Assembly: GCF_003060885.1 (NCBI RefSeq)
Contig: NZ_QAIG01000005.1
Span: 1-64,000 of the forward strand
From: Pseudomonas sp. HMWF032
GTDB lineage: Bacteria > Pseudomonadota > Gammaproteobacteria > Pseudomonadales > Pseudomonadaceae
Direction: 5' to 3'
DNA length: 64,000 nucleotides
Shown here: in pieces, positions 34,073 through 45,354 of the stretch
How positions within the stretch are numbered: the stretch's first letter is position 1
Layout: every line of letters begins with the position of its first letter
Program-made: the position numbers and the translations under genes
The notes under the pieces: generated by a model
Databases searched by the model: none
Told to the model about the DNA's origin: nothing
What the model saw: the letters and a program-made list of their open reading frames with translations, nothing else

Positions 34073-35161
34073 TTAACGCCAGTCGTACAGCTCTTTTTCC
34101 GAGAGCAGGTGCATCTGGCTGACCTGCGCCTGGAAGGCTAGCATCGAGGCCCAGATGCGGCCGTTGAGTTCACTCTGCGCGGCCAGTTCGCCCAGCACGA
34201 CCTCGGATTCGCGCTGCAGGGCGTCGAGCACCTCATCCGGGAAGCGCTTGAGCAAGGTGCCCGATTGCTTCAACTGATCCAGCGCGAGGGCGTTGTGGTA
34301 GACGTAATCGTCGAGCATGTCCTGGTTGGCGGCGCGGGCCGCTTCGGTGAGGATCGCCTGCAAATCGGCCGGCAGGCTGTCCAGCGCCTTTTGGTTGATC
34401 AGCAGTTCCAGCACGGCCTGTGGCTCCTGCCAGCCGGGGAAGTAGTAATACGTGGCCGCCTTGTGCAAGCCGAAAGCCTGATCGTTGAACGGGCTGACCC
34501 AATCCGTGGCATCGATGGCGCGGGTTTGCAGGGCCGTGAAGATCTCCTCGCCGGGCAGGTTGACGGGGGTGGCACCGAGTCGGCTGAGCACTTCGCCGCC
34601 CAGGCCCGGCATGCGGATTTTCAGGCCCTTGAGGTCGTCGAGGCTGTTGATTTCGGTGTTGTACCAGCCGCCCATCTGCATGCCGGTATTGCCCACCGCC
34701 AGCGGCTTCACGCCGAAGGGTGCATAGGCTTCATCCCATAAGGCCTGCCCGCCGCCTTTGCTCAGCCAGGCATTCATTTCGCTGGTGGACAGGCCAAACG
34801 GTACGGCGCTGAAGAACTGCGCCGCCGGCACCTTATCCTTCCAGTAATACGCTGCGCCATGACCCAGCTCGGCGGTGCCGCGTGACACGGCATCGAACAC
34901 CTCAAGCGGTGCTACCAACTCGCCGCCGGCATACACCTTAATCGTCAGGCGGCCATTGCTCATGGTCGCCACCCGCTCGGACAAGCGCTCGGCGGCGGTG
35001 CCCAAACCGGGGAAGTTCTTTGGCCAGGCGGTGACCATCTTCCAATGGTAGGTCTGTACCGGCTCGGCGCGGGTCTGCGGGGTGGCAGGTTCTTCCTTGC
35101 AGCCAGCCAGCCCGAAGGCGGCGAGCAGGGCGCTGACGAGCAGCAGAGGACGGCGAATCAT
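34073..35161 (-). CDS. TRAP-type solute-binding lipoprotein (TakP/DctP family)
   Basis: 362 residues. The signal has a lipobox (LAGC, Cys at about 21), so the protein is membrane-anchored and not free in the periplasm. The fold begins WKMVTAWPKNFPGLGTAAERL, contains the ligand-pocket Arg in GLKIRMPGLGGEVL, WVSPFNDQAFGLHKAATYYYFPGW, and a closing helix. It is nearest to members that bind 2-oxo acids. No dctQ or dctM gene is adjacent, so it is an orphan in this window. Confidence 0.88.
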   Translation of the reverse strand: MIRRPLLLVSALLAAFGLAGCKEEPATPQTRAEPVQTYHWKMVTAWPKNFPGLGTAAERLSERVATMSNGRLTIKVYAGGELVAPLEVFDAVSRGTAELGHGAAYYWKDKVPAAQFFSAVPFGLSTSEMNAWLSKGGGQALWDEAYAPFGVKPLAVGNTGMQMGGWYNTEINSLDDLKGLKIRMPGLGGEVLSRLGATPVNLPGEEIFTALQTRAIDATDWVSPFNDQAFGLHKAATYYYFPGWQEPQAVLELLINQKALDSLPADLQAILTEAARAANQDMLDDYVYHNALALDQLKQSGTLLKRFPDEVLDALQRESEVVLGELAAQSELNGRIWASMLAFQAQVSQMHLLSEKELYDWR

Positions 35162-35192
35162 GTGAGCCCCTTATGGTTTAAAGGCTGAGCAC

Positions 35193-35254
35193 GTAGCCCG
35201 GATGCAATCCGGGGTGAGTCCATGGCTTGCATCGCTCTCGGATTGCAGCCGGGC
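35193..35254. repeat. GCCCGGATGCAATCCGG-type inverted repeat
   Basis: GTAGCCCGGATGCAATCCGG (from 35193) is answered by CGGATTGCAGCCGGGC ending at 35254, a long imperfect hairpin. It is typical of a common Pseudomonas intergenic repeat. It is followed 30 bp later by a GTAGGGTGG-type element. Confidence 0.7.
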
Positions 35255-35284
35255 CACCGGTCTTAAACGATAAAGGGCTAGGCC

Positions 35285-35351
35285 TAGGGTGGGTGACGCT
35301 TCACCCATCCACCAGTTGCGAGGGTGGATGAAAAAGCATCATTCACCCTAC
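35285..35351. repeat. Short GTAGGGTGG-type element after uvrD
   Basis: TAGGGTGGGTGACGCTTCACCCATCCACC at the left (about 35285-35313) is mirrored by GGGTGGATGAAAAAGC and ATTCACCCTA at the right. It lies 46 bp past the uvrD stop and resembles the 23718-23806 copy in its interior. Confidence 0.75.
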
Positions 35352-35396
35352 AAGGTTGCAGGCCATGCAACCCGCGATAAGCACCACGGCCGGTTT

Positions 35397-37601
35397 TTAC
35401 AGCGCTTGCAGCTTGGCGTAACTGAGCATCAGCCATTTACTGCCTTCGCTCTCGAAATTCACCTGCACCCGCGCCTGTGCACCGGAGCCTTCGAAGTTGA
35501 GGATGGTGCCCTCGCCGAACCGCGAATGCTGCACGCGCTGACCCAGGCTGAAACCGGTGTCCGGCACCGCGCTGCCGGCAAACAGGCTGTCGCCACTCAT
35601 GCTGTTGCCGCCCATGTTGCGGCTTACTGCGCCAAAGGGGCGGCTGACGCTGTTGCTCAGGCGCACTTCCTGAATCAGCTGCGGCGGGATCTCGCGGACG
35701 AAGCGCGACACCTTGTTGTAGGTCTCGCTGCCGTACAGGCGACGGGTTTCGGCGTAGGTGATCACCAGCTTGCGCATGGCGCGGGTGATGCCGACATAGG
35801 CCAGACGGCGTTCTTCTTCCAGACGACCGGGCTCTTCCAGGCTCATCTTGTGCGGGAACAGGCCTTCTTCCATGCCCACCAGAAACACCAGGGGGAATTC
35901 CAGGCCTTTGGCGCTGTGCAGGGTCATCAGCTGCACGCTGTCTTCGTTCTCGGCAGCTTGGGTGTCACCGGCCTCCAAGGAGGCGTGGGTGAGGAAAGCT
36001 TGCAGTGGAGTCATGTCGTCGCCTTCGTCGTTGTCGAAGGTGCGCGCGGCGCTGACCAGTTCTTCCAGGTTTTCCACCCGTGCCTGACCCTTTTCGCCTT
36101 TTTCCGCCTGGTGATAGGCAATCAGACCGCTTTGCTCGATGACCGTCTGCGTCATCAGGTGCAGGGGCATGTCCTGCACCTTGGCCGAGAGGTTATTGAT
36201 CAGTTCTATAAAACCGGCCAACGCGCCCGAGGCGCGTGCGGGCAGCGCTTTGCTGCTCACCATCAGGTGCAGCGCGCCCCACATCGACACCTCATGGGCG
36301 CGGGCGTACTCGCGGATGGCCTCGATGCTTTTCTCACCGATGCCGCGTGCCGGCACGTTGATGATGCGCTCCAGCGCCGCGTCGTTGCCACGCCCGTCGA
36401 GCAGGCGCAGGTAGGCCATGGCGTTTTTGATTTCGGCACGTTCGAAGAAACGCTGGCCGCCGTAAATGCGATACGGAATTTTCTCGCGCAGCAGGGCTTC
36501 TTCGAGCACCCGCGACTGGGCGTTGGAGCGATAGAGAATGGCGATTTCGCTGCGCTTGAGGCCGTCCTTGCGCAGGGCGTCTTCGATGGACTCGACCACG
36601 TAACGCGCTTCGTCGTGCTCGTTGAACGCCGAATACAGGTTGAGCGGCTCGCCATCGCCGTCTTCGGTCCACAGTTCCTTGCCCAGGCGGCCCTGGTTGT
36701 TGGCAATCAGCGCGTTGGCGGCCTTGAGGATGCCGGCGGTGGAGCGGTAGTTCTGCTCCAGGCGGATCACTTCGGCGTCGCGGAAGTCATCGGAGAACTG
36801 CTGGATATTCTCGATCTTCGCCCCGCGCCAGCCGTAGATCGACTGGTCGTCATCACCCACCACCATCAGGCTGTCGCCGCCCTTGGCGAGCAGGCGCAAC
36901 CAGGCGTACTGCACGGCGTTGGTGTCCTGGAACTCGTCGACCAGGATGTGCCGGAAGCGCCGCTGGTAATGCTCCAGCAGGCCCGGTTTATCACGCCACA
37001 AGTCGAGCGCGCGCAGCAGCAGTTCGGAAAAGTCGATGACCCCGGCGCGGGCGCAGGCGGCCTCGTAGGCTTCGTAGATTTTCAACATGGTGGCGAGGAA
37101 CAGGTCGCCGCCGGGCTGAATGTTTTTTGGCCGCAAGCCTTCGTCTTTCTGCCCGTTGATAAACCACTGTGCCTGTTTCGGCGGCCAGCGTTGTTCGTCC
37201 AAGCCGAGGTCGCGGATCACCCGCTTGACGATGCGCTGCTGGTCGTCGGAATCGAGGATCTGGAAGTTCTCGGCCAGGCCGGCTTCCTGCCAGTGCGCGC
37301 GCAGCAGGCGATGGGCCAGGCCGTGGAAGGTGCCCACCCACATGCCGGCCGGGTTCTGCCCAAGCATCTGCTCAATGCGGTGGCGCATTTCGGCGGCGGC
37401 TTTGTTGGTGAAGGTCACCGACAGGATGCTGTGCGGCGAGGCCTGCTCGATCTGGATCAACCAGGCGATGCGGTGCACCAGCACGCGGGTTTTACCGGAG
37501 CCGGCACCGGCCAGCACCAGTTGGCGGCCCACGCGCGCGGCCACGGCCTGGCGTTGGGCATCGTTCAGAGAAGCAATCAGAAGTTCGGGGTCATTGTGCA
37601 T
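35397..37601 (-). CDS. uvrD: DNA helicase II (UvrD)
   Basis: 734 residues, usual length. SF1 helicase motifs in order: AGAGSGKTRVLVHR (I), VTFTNKAAAEM (Ia), LVDEFQDTN (II), VVGDDDQSIYGWRGA (III), VIRLEQNYRST (IV), LMTLHSAKGLEF (V) and YVGITRAMRKL (VI). The C-terminal Tudor-like tail ends WLMLSYAKLQAL. It unwinds DNA in mismatch and nucleotide-excision repair. It is divergent from the PAS-GGDEF-EAL gene. A long plus-strand reading opposite it is a shadow. Confidence 0.97.
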   Translation of the reverse strand: MHNDPELLIASLNDAQRQAVAARVGRQLVLAGAGSGKTRVLVHRIAWLIQIEQASPHSILSVTFTNKAAAEMRHRIEQMLGQNPAGMWVGTFHGLAHRLLRAHWQEAGLAENFQILDSDDQQRIVKRVIRDLGLDEQRWPPKQAQWFINGQKDEGLRPKNIQPGGDLFLATMLKIYEAYEAACARAGVIDFSELLLRALDLWRDKPGLLEHYQRRFRHILVDEFQDTNAVQYAWLRLLAKGGDSLMVVGDDDQSIYGWRGAKIENIQQFSDDFRDAEVIRLEQNYRSTAGILKAANALIANNQGRLGKELWTEDGDGEPLNLYSAFNEHDEARYVVESIEDALRKDGLKRSEIAILYRSNAQSRVLEEALLREKIPYRIYGGQRFFERAEIKNAMAYLRLLDGRGNDAALERIINVPARGIGEKSIEAIREYARAHEVSMWGALHLMVSSKALPARASGALAGFIELINNLSAKVQDMPLHLMTQTVIEQSGLIAYHQAEKGEKGQARVENLEELVSAARTFDNDEGDDMTPLQAFLTHASLEAGDTQAAENEDSVQLMTLHSAKGLEFPLVFLVGMEEGLFPHKMSLEEPGRLEEERRLAYVGITRAMRKLVITYAETRRLYGSETYNKVSRFVREIPPQLIQEVRLSNSVSRPFGAVSRNMGGNSMSGDSLFAGSAVPDTGFSLGQRVQHSRFGEGTILNFEGSGAQARVQVNFESEGSKWLMLSYAKLQAL

Positions 37602-37821
37602 CGCGGCATTCTAGGGGGCTGCGCCAGGCAGGGCAAACCGCGTCGTGCCCGCACTTGACCGGACGACTGGTCGGTCATCCAAGTCAACCAGATGGCCGCG
37701 CCGCTGACTGACCGAAAGTTTGGTAATTGATGTGTGAATTGCTGCACATCCGGCTTGGGCGAAGCGTCTAGCTCGCGTATGCTGCGCCGACGTCCAGGCA
37801 ACCACTATAAGAAAATCGCCT

Positions 37822-40704
37822 ATGACCGCATCGACCTCATTTGCCCAGGCAAATGGCCTCAAGCCGACTTCCGGGCGGGAAGTGGCTCAGCTGTTTGCCA
37901 CCGATATTGCCGCCGAGCGCACCCGTATGCTGTATCAGGGGTCGCGGGTGCCGACCCTGTTCATGCTGCTCAGTGGCGTGGTCTGTGCGTACCTGTTGTG
38001 GGGCGCGTTGCCAGCAGTGTTACTGGTCAGTTGGGTCATCTGGCTGGTGATCCTCGCCGTGCTGCGCCTGGTGCAGGTGCGCGCCTTTGAGCAGGCGCGG
38101 CCCAGCCGTCAGGCAGAAGTGCATTGGCAGCGGCTGTTCTTGCTAGGTGCCGGTGTTTCCGGACTGACCCTGGCGTTCGCCGCCATCGCCCTGGTGCCGG
38201 CGAATGTGTTTTATCTGCAAGCGCTGGTTTACGGCCTGATCGGTGCTGCCATTCTCTCGGCCAGTGTGGCCTATGCCATCAGTTTCACGGCATTTCTGTC
38301 GTTTGCCTTACCCTGCCTGTTGCCGTCGGTGGGCTACCTGTTGCTCAGTGACAATGCGTTGCAGCAAGGCTGGGGGTTGCTTGGCAGTATTCTGCTGTTG
38401 GCCTTGCTGGTAGTGGGTTGGCAGGTTAATCGCCTGGTGCAGCGCAGCCTGCTGCAGCGCTTTCAGAATCAAGCGCTGATCAGCAACCTAGAGCAGGCCA
38501 AGCATCAGGCTGAAGGACTTAACAGCGAACTGGCCCACGAAGTGGAGCAGCGCCGGCGGGCTGAGCGCGAATTGCGCCAGGCCCATGGCGAGCTGGAAAT
38601 GCGCGTCGCCGAGCGCACCCTGGAACTGGATGAAACCACCTATGCGCTGAGCAAGAGCCGTGCGCGCCTGACCCTGGCCATTGATGCCAGTGAGCTGGGA
38701 CTGTGGGACTGGGACCTGCAGAGTGACGAGGTGCATCACTCGCGGCTCAAGGAAATTTTCGGCCTGGAGCCGCATGAGGTGCAGGTGATGCTGCGTGACC
38801 TCAAGCCACGTCTGCACCCGGATGATATCGGGGTGTTGCGACGGGCGTTGGTTGAGCACATGAAAGGCCGCACAGAGGATTACCAGGTCGAATACCGCAT
38901 TCAACATGCCCAAGGCCATTGGGTGTGGATCGAGGATCGCGGCCGGGCGGTCGAGCGTGATGCCGAGGGCCGCGTGCTGCGGATGCTCGGTACGCGCCGC
39001 GACATCAGTGCGCGCAAGGTGCAGGAACAACAGCAGCAACTGGCGGCGACCGTGTTCGAAGCAGCCAGCGAAGGTATCGTGATTCTCGATCCGGATTACC
39101 GTCTGCTGTCGGTCAATCAGGCCTTCAGTGATGTCACCGGCTATCGCCAGGACGAAGTGGTCGGCAAAAGCGTGATCAGCCTGATCAGCAGCGGCGACAG
39201 CCGCCGGCAGTATCAGATGATTCGTCTGGAGCTGGAAAACAGTGGCACCTGGCGCGGCGAGCTGATCGAAACGCGCAAGAACGGCGAGCTCTATCCGCAG
39301 TGGCTACAGCTGAATGTGGTGCGCGATTCGCGGGGTAATGTCAGTCATATCGTGGGCTTCTTCGCCGATTTGTCGTCGCGCCGGGAAGCCGAGGAACGCC
39401 TGCGTTACCTCTCGCACTACGACGAACTGACGGGGCTGGCCAACCGCAGTCTATTCAAAGAACGTCTGCACGAAGCCAGCCAGCGCTCGCGTCAAAGTGG
39501 TCGCAGCATTGCTCTGTTGCACGTCGATTTGGACCGTTTCAAGCTGCTCAATGACAGCCTTGGCCATGAGGTCGCCGACCAGCTGCTGCGTCAGGTCAGT
39601 CGTCGTCTGACTCAGGCGATACCTGAAGCCGATACCCTGGCGCGCTTGTCCGGCGATGAATTTGCCATCCTCATCGACTCCTACGGCAGCCTCTCCAGCC
39701 TGGCCCGGTTGGCCAGCCGCCTGTTGAGCAAGCTGCGCGTGCCGATGACCGTTGGTGGGCACGAACTGGTGGTCAGCGCGTCTTTGGGCATCAGCCTGCT
39801 GCCGGATAATGCGCGGGAGATTTCCGCCCTGGTCAGTCAGGCCAATATGGCCATGCAACATGCCAAGCACTTGGGCGGCAATACCTTCCAGTTCTTCACT
39901 GATAACCTGCAGGCCTGCACCCTGGAGCGCCTGCAACTGGAAAACCAGCTACGTAAAGGTATCCACGAAGGCCAGCTGGAGGTGTTCTATCAACCCAAGC
40001 TGTGCCTGGCCTCCGACAGCCTCAATGCGGCCGAGGCGCTGGTGCGCTGGCGTCACCCGGAACTGGGGTTGGTGCCACCGAGCGACTTTATTGGCCTGGC
40101 CGAAGAAACCGGGCTGATCGGTGCTATCGGTGAATTCGTGCTGCGCCAGGCTTGCCAACAGGTGAGTGCCTGGCAGTTACAGGGGTTGGCGCGGATTCGC
40201 GTGTCGGTGAATCTCTCGGTGCATCAGTTACGTCAGGGCAACCTGCTCAGTCTGGTCCGTCAGGTGCTTGAGGAGACCGGCCTGGCGCCACACTATTTGG
40301 AGCTGGAGCTGACCGAGAGCCAGTTGCTGGACAATGTTGAGAGCGTCATCAGCACTTTCCGGCAGCTGCGTGAGCTGGGGGTCAAGCTGGCGATCGATGA
40401 CTTCGGGACCGGTTATTCCTCGCTCAGCTACCTCAAGCGCTTCCCGGTGGATTACGTGAAGATCGACCAGACCTTTATTCGCGACCTCACCGCAGGCAGT
40501 GAAGATGCCGCGATCACTCGAGCCATTATTGCCATGGCTCACAGCCTGGAGCTCAAGGTCGTCGCCGAGGGCGTGGAGACTCAGGCGCAGATGGATTTCC
40601 TCAAGAGCCAGCGCTGCGACGAGATCCAGGGTTACCTGATCAGTAGACCGGTGCCGGCCGAGCAATTCGCCCAGCTGTTGCGCGAGCAGGCCAGCAAGTT
40701 CTGA
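37822..40704 (+). CDS. Membrane PAS-PAS-GGDEF-EAL c-di-GMP protein
   Basis: 960 residues. Five to six membrane helices (about 45-215) lead to a coiled coil (230-285). Two PAS/PAC units follow (about 285-400 and 405-525), then GGDEF (540-700) and EAL (715-955). The GGDEF motif is RLSGDEF, with Ser in place of the first Gly, so cyclase activity is doubtful but not excluded. The EAL domain has [15 protein letters not shown] and KIDQTFI intact, so it is probably an active phosphodiesterase. Likely monocistronic, ended by a strong hairpin at 40707-40740. Confidence 0.92.
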   Translation: MTASTSFAQANGLKPTSGREVAQLFATDIAAERTRMLYQGSRVPTLFMLLSGVVCAYLLWGALPAVLLVSWVIWLVILAVLRLVQVRAFEQARPSRQAEVHWQRLFLLGAGVSGLTLAFAAIALVPANVFYLQALVYGLIGAAILSASVAYAISFTAFLSFALPCLLPSVGYLLLSDNALQQGWGLLGSILLLALLVVGWQVNRLVQRSLLQRFQNQALISNLEQAKHQAEGLNSELAHEVEQRRRAERELRQAHGELEMRVAERTLELDETTYALSKSRARLTLAIDASELGLWDWDLQSDEVHHSRLKEIFGLEPHEVQVMLRDLKPRLHPDDIGVLRRALVEHMKGRTEDYQVEYRIQHAQGHWVWIEDRGRAVERDAEGRVLRMLGTRRDISARKVQEQQQQLAATVFEAASEGIVILDPDYRLLSVNQAFSDVTGYRQDEVVGKSVISLISSGDSRRQYQMIRLELENSGTWRGELIETRKNGELYPQWLQLNVVRDSRGNVSHIVGFFADLSSRREAEERLRYLSHYDELTGLANRSLFKERLHEASQRSRQSGRSIALLHVDLDRFKLLNDSLGHEVADQLLRQVSRRLTQAIPEADTLARLSGDEFAILIDSYGSLSSLARLASRLLSKLRVPMTVGGHELVVSASLGISLLPDNAREISALVSQANMAMQHAKHLGGNTFQFFTDNLQACTLERLQLENQLRKGIHEGQLEVFYQPKLCLASDSLNAAEALVRWRHPELGLVPPSDFIGLAEETGLIGAIGEFVLRQACQQVSAWQLQGLARIRVSVNLSVHQLRQGNLLSLVRQVLEETGLAPHYLELELTESQLLDNVESVISTFRQLRELGVKLAIDDFGTGYSSLSYLKRFPVDYVKIDQTFIRDLTAGSEDAAITRAIIAMAHSLELKVVAEGVETQAQMDFLKSQRCDEIQGYLISRPVPAEQFAQLLREQASKF

Positions 40705-40706
40705 CT

Positions 40707-40740
40707 GCCAAGCCGGCGGCTTGTCTGCCGCCGGCTTGGC
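40707..40740. terminator. Strong hairpin between c-di-GMP gene and MFS gene
   Basis: A perfect 14-bp stem, GCCAAGCCGGCGGC against GCCGCCGGCTTGGC, with a TTGTCT loop. It begins 3 bp after the stop. Only a short T run follows further on. Confidence 0.75.
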
Positions 40741-40778
40741 CGCTACTGTCGCGCTTTTGCTGATTTGCAGGATGCTCC

Positions 40779-42035
40779 ATGCCGCCCACTTCTTGCGTTC
40801 CCGCCGCGCGTCCGGCCAATGCCACCCTGATTCTGCTGGCTTCGCTGTATTGCGCGCAGGGGTTGCCTTCGGGATTGGTGGCCCATTCGTTGCCGGTGTT
40901 GCTGCGCCAACACGGCGTTGATCTGGCGTTGATTGGTCTGCTCAAGTTATTGGCCTTGCCTTGGCTGCTCAAGGTGCTTTGGGCGCCCTGGGTCGATCGG
41001 CTGGCTTCGTCGCGGCTGGGGCATCATCGTGGCTGGATTTTGCCCTTGCAGCTGGGTGTTATTGCGTTGATTGCGAGCCTGGCGCTGATCAATCCTGCGC
41101 GGTTATTCGACAGCTATTTCCTTGTGCTGATCAGCCTGTTGCTGCTGGTCAACCTGGCGGCCGCGACCCAGGATGTTGCCACCGATGGCCTGGCCGTGCG
41201 CCTGTTGCCGGAGCGTTGGCGCGGCCTGGGTAACAGTTTGCAGGTGGGTGGCTACAAGGTCGGCATGTTGGTCAGCGGCAGTGGTCTGCTGCTGGCTATG
41301 GATGTCCTGGGCTGGCACCTGAGTCTGGCGCTGGTGGCAGGCCTGCTGATGCTGATGACGCTGCCGATCTGGCGGTTTAACGAAAAGCGCGAGTTGCCGT
41401 TTCAACCGGCACAGGCGGAACCGGCCGGGCCGGGCCTGTTACTGCGGCATTACCGTGGTTTGCTGCAGCAGCCTGGCATGTTGTTCTGGCTGGCGGTGCT
41501 GCTGAGTTTCAAGCTGGGTGATGCGCTGGGTTCGCCGATGATCAAGCCGATGTTGGTGGATCAGGGCTGGAGCAACGCCGAGCTGGGCCAGCTGACGTTG
41601 ATCAGCAGCCTGGCCGGTATCGCGGGAGCATTTCTCGGCGGTTTGCTGTATGCCCGCATTGGCGCGCTGAGGGCGTTGCTGCTGTTCGGCTTGTTGCAGG
41701 CGCTCGGTATCGCTGCAATGGCGTTGCTGGTGAGCGCTGCCGGCAATGTCGGCCTGGTCTATCTGCTGGCGTTGTTCGAACAGACTGCCGATGGCATGTC
41801 CACGGTGGCGCTGTTTGCCGTGATGATGCGCCAGTGTCGCCCCGAGCATGAAGGCGCCGACTTTACCCTGCAGGCCAGCGTGCAGCTGCTGCTGGCCGGT
41901 GTGGTCGGCGCGACCAGCGGGCTGTTGGCCACGTGGCTGGGGTATCAGGTGCTGTTTGTCGGTGCCGGTACTTTGGGTGTGCTGGCGTTGGCAGTGGTGC
42001 TGCTGTACTTCCGCGCGTATCGCCATGAGCGCTAG
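40779..42035 (+). CDS. MFS transporter (RhtX/FptX-AmpG-like)
   Basis: 418 residues with about 12 membrane helices. The start SLYCAQGLPSGLVAHSLPVLL and the segment LAAATQDVATDGLAVRLLPE resemble the PAT/AmpG branch that includes siderophore importers RhtX and FptX. No TonB receptor or siderophore gene lies beside it, so the substrate is open; muropeptides, siderophores and other solutes are all possible. It stands alone behind the terminator-like hairpin. Confidence 0.8.
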   Translation: MPPTSCVPAARPANATLILLASLYCAQGLPSGLVAHSLPVLLRQHGVDLALIGLLKLLALPWLLKVLWAPWVDRLASSRLGHHRGWILPLQLGVIALIASLALINPARLFDSYFLVLISLLLLVNLAAATQDVATDGLAVRLLPERWRGLGNSLQVGGYKVGMLVSGSGLLLAMDVLGWHLSLALVAGLLMLMTLPIWRFNEKRELPFQPAQAEPAGPGLLLRHYRGLLQQPGMLFWLAVLLSFKLGDALGSPMIKPMLVDQGWSNAELGQLTLISSLAGIAGAFLGGLLYARIGALRALLLFGLLQALGIAAMALLVSAAGNVGLVYLLALFEQTADGMSTVALFAVMMRQCRPEHEGADFTLQASVQLLLAGVVGATSGLLATWLGYQVLFVGAGTLGVLALAVVLLYFRAYRHER

Positions 42036-42125
42036 CGCTTTCACCACTGGGCGGTGCGGGTGGTCCTCGGTGCTGCTACGACCTAGAGTGATGCGCACCT
42101 TTTGGCCTCGTTTGAGGTGTCTGCC

Positions 42126-42875
42126 ATGACCGCTTCACGGCTGCTATGCCTGCTGTTGATGATGCTTGTGTCGGCTCATGTGACGGCTTCCGAGGCCTTT
42201 ATGGTTTTTGGTGCACATGACGGGTTTCCCAAGTATTACGAGGAAAACGGTGAGGCCAAAGGCATCGTGGTGGATATCAGCCGCCAGTGTCTGGATGAAA
42301 TACAGGTGCCTTACCGCATCCGCCTGATGCCCTGGATGCGCGCCTACACCATGGCCCAGCGTGGTGAGGGTGGGGTGATTGGCCTGTCGATGAATGACGA
42401 GCGCCTGGCCCTGTTCGATTTTTCCGAGCCGATCTTTACCGAGCGCATTGTCTTGGTGGTGAAGCAGGGCCGTGAGTTTCCCTTTCAGCAGGTGGGCGAT
42501 CTGCGTGGCAAGCTGATTGGTGCGAGCATCGGCGCCAGTTATGGCAATGTCTTTGATGCGGCGGTGGCGGATGGCACGTTGACCATTATCGGGTTCAATG
42601 AAACGCGCAATGGTCTGGCCATGTTGATGCGCGAGCGCATTGATGCGATTTTGCTGGGCTCCAGCATTGACCTCAAACGCCTGGTGCGAAACAACCCGGA
42701 TCTGCAAGGCGCGATGTTCGTTACCTTGCCGGAGCCGTTCAAGACGGACAGCAAGTACCTAGGCATCTCCGCTGGCCTGAAAATGGGCTGGTTTCTGCAG
42801 AAATTCAATCAATGCCTGGAGCGCGGATACCGCTCGGGAGCGTTTGATTCGATTATTTATCAGTACAGCAACTGA
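42126..42875 (+). CDS. Periplasmic solute-binding protein (SBP_bac_3-like)
   Basis: 249 residues from ATG 42126, which starts a normal signal peptide (about 1-22, ending VTASEA). The fold has YYEENGEAKGIVVDISRQCLD, PWMRAYTMAQRGEGG, FSEPIFTERIVLVVKQG and LRGKLIGASIGASYG. No transporter genes are adjacent. It resembles small stand-alone amino-acid-binding-like proteins of Pseudomonas; the ligand is unknown. Confidence 0.85.
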   Translation: MTASRLLCLLLMMLVSAHVTASEAFMVFGAHDGFPKYYEENGEAKGIVVDISRQCLDEIQVPYRIRLMPWMRAYTMAQRGEGGVIGLSMNDERLALFDFSEPIFTERIVLVVKQGREFPFQQVGDLRGKLIGASIGASYGNVFDAAVADGTLTIIGFNETRNGLAMLMRERIDAILLGSSIDLKRLVRNNPDLQGAMFVTLPEPFKTDSKYLGISAGLKMGWFLQKFNQCLERGYRSGAFDSIIYQYSN

Positions 42876-43071
42876 CTTTTGATAGGGGCGCAACGCGCGA
42901 GGGGTGGCACTGCGCGGGTGGCGTTTCTTCCATTCCCAATCCCTTGGCTAGGCTGACGCTGTGATGTGGTGGGGCGGGTCGGCAGGGGCGACTAACCCAA
43001 TCAAAGATGGCTGCCTTTGTCCTGATGGCGCGCAATCCTGACAGCCTGGACGGATTGAGTGGAGGTTGCGT

Positions 43072-43746
43072 ATGCCCAAACCCGCGAGCCTGAGTGTCGG
43101 CCTGCGCCTGTTGTTGGCGTCCCAGGCCATGGCCCCGTTGAGTGTCAAGCTGGGCCTGGTGCAGCAGCTGGGGGCAGAGAAGGCGGCATTGTTGGCGCCG
43201 CACATGCCGCCCGGGCAGTTGCGCGAGCTGATCATGGCCATGCCCATCGAGTTTGCCGCAGCGGTGACGGTGCACCTCGATCCACGGTTGATTCTCGACA
43301 CCTACCTGAGCCTGCCGGATAGCCTGCACCTGGAGGTGGCGCGCCAGCTCTGCGCCGACGGTGCCTTTGCCACGGCGGCGCGCTATGCCGAGTGCCTGTC
43401 GGCCAAGCAGATCAAGGTGCTGATCTACGGCATCAACGACGTTGACCATGTGCTGCAAATTGCTCGGCATATCGTCGACATGCCGCTGATCAGCGAGAGC
43501 CTGCGCAGTTTCTCCACCGGTTATCTGTGCAAGCTCACCGAAGCGGCAGTGGCCGACCGCAACCTGCCGGTGGCCGCGCAGGTACTCGGTGGCCTATCAT
43601 TGGCGCGGCAGGCGGACGTCTGTGCTGGCTTGCAGCCGAGCACGTTGCGGCAACTGCTGCCGCTGCTGCTGTTGATCAGCGGTGAAGGGCTGCGTAAACA
43701 GTTACCGGAGGCTGTGCTGGAGCTTTTTGAGCAGCAACTGGCCTAG
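43072..43746 (+). CDS. Conserved hypothetical helical protein
   Basis: 224 residues from ATG 43072, with GGAGG six bases upstream. Almost all predicted helix: LVQQLGAEKAALLAPHMP, RELIMAMPIEFAAAVTVHL, and LRQLLPLLLLISGEGLRKQLP. The alternation of short amphipathic helices recalls MgtE-N or HEAT-like repeats (ADGAFATAARYAECLS, DVDHVLQIARHIVDM). No signal or membrane segment. It is convergent with zwf, 8 bp apart. Function unknown. Confidence 0.7.
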   Translation: MPKPASLSVGLRLLLASQAMAPLSVKLGLVQQLGAEKAALLAPHMPPGQLRELIMAMPIEFAAAVTVHLDPRLILDTYLSLPDSLHLEVARQLCADGAFATAARYAECLSAKQIKVLIYGINDVDHVLQIARHIVDMPLISESLRSFSTGYLCKLTEAAVADRNLPVAAQVLGGLSLARQADVCAGLQPSTLRQLLPLLLLISGEGLRKQLPEAVLELFEQQLA

Positions 43747-43754
43747 CCGCTGGG

Positions 43755-45197
<1,443 letters not shown>

Positions 45198-45241
45198 GGT
45201 GGGAACTCCGACTCGGTTTAGCCGTGCGGGGGCGGCGGCCA

Positions 45242-45256
45242 TGTAGTATAACTACA
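45242..45256. promoter_or_regulatory. Palindromic operator between zwf and rccR
   Basis: TGTAGT-ATA-ACTACA is a perfect 6-3-6 palindrome, 45 bp upstream of the zwf start. A second half site (CACTACAA) lies 5 bp to its right. The form suits RpiR-family carbon regulators (HexR/RccR). The adjacent divergent regulator is the obvious candidate. Confidence 0.72.
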
Positions 45257-45354
45257 AGGTCACTACAACCCATCGTGCGCCGATCATAACCGAGTCATGC
45301 CAGTGAATGCGGCGTGCTTGATGGATTCGTTAGCCAAATGTCGAGCCTAAACCT

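Noticed and set aside
35289..37658. 789-codon plus-strand open frame opposite uvrD
   Set aside because: It mirrors the uvrD frame in GC-rich DNA, has no ribosome site and reads as low-complexity His/Gln/Val-rich protein. UvrD motifs on the other strand are complete.
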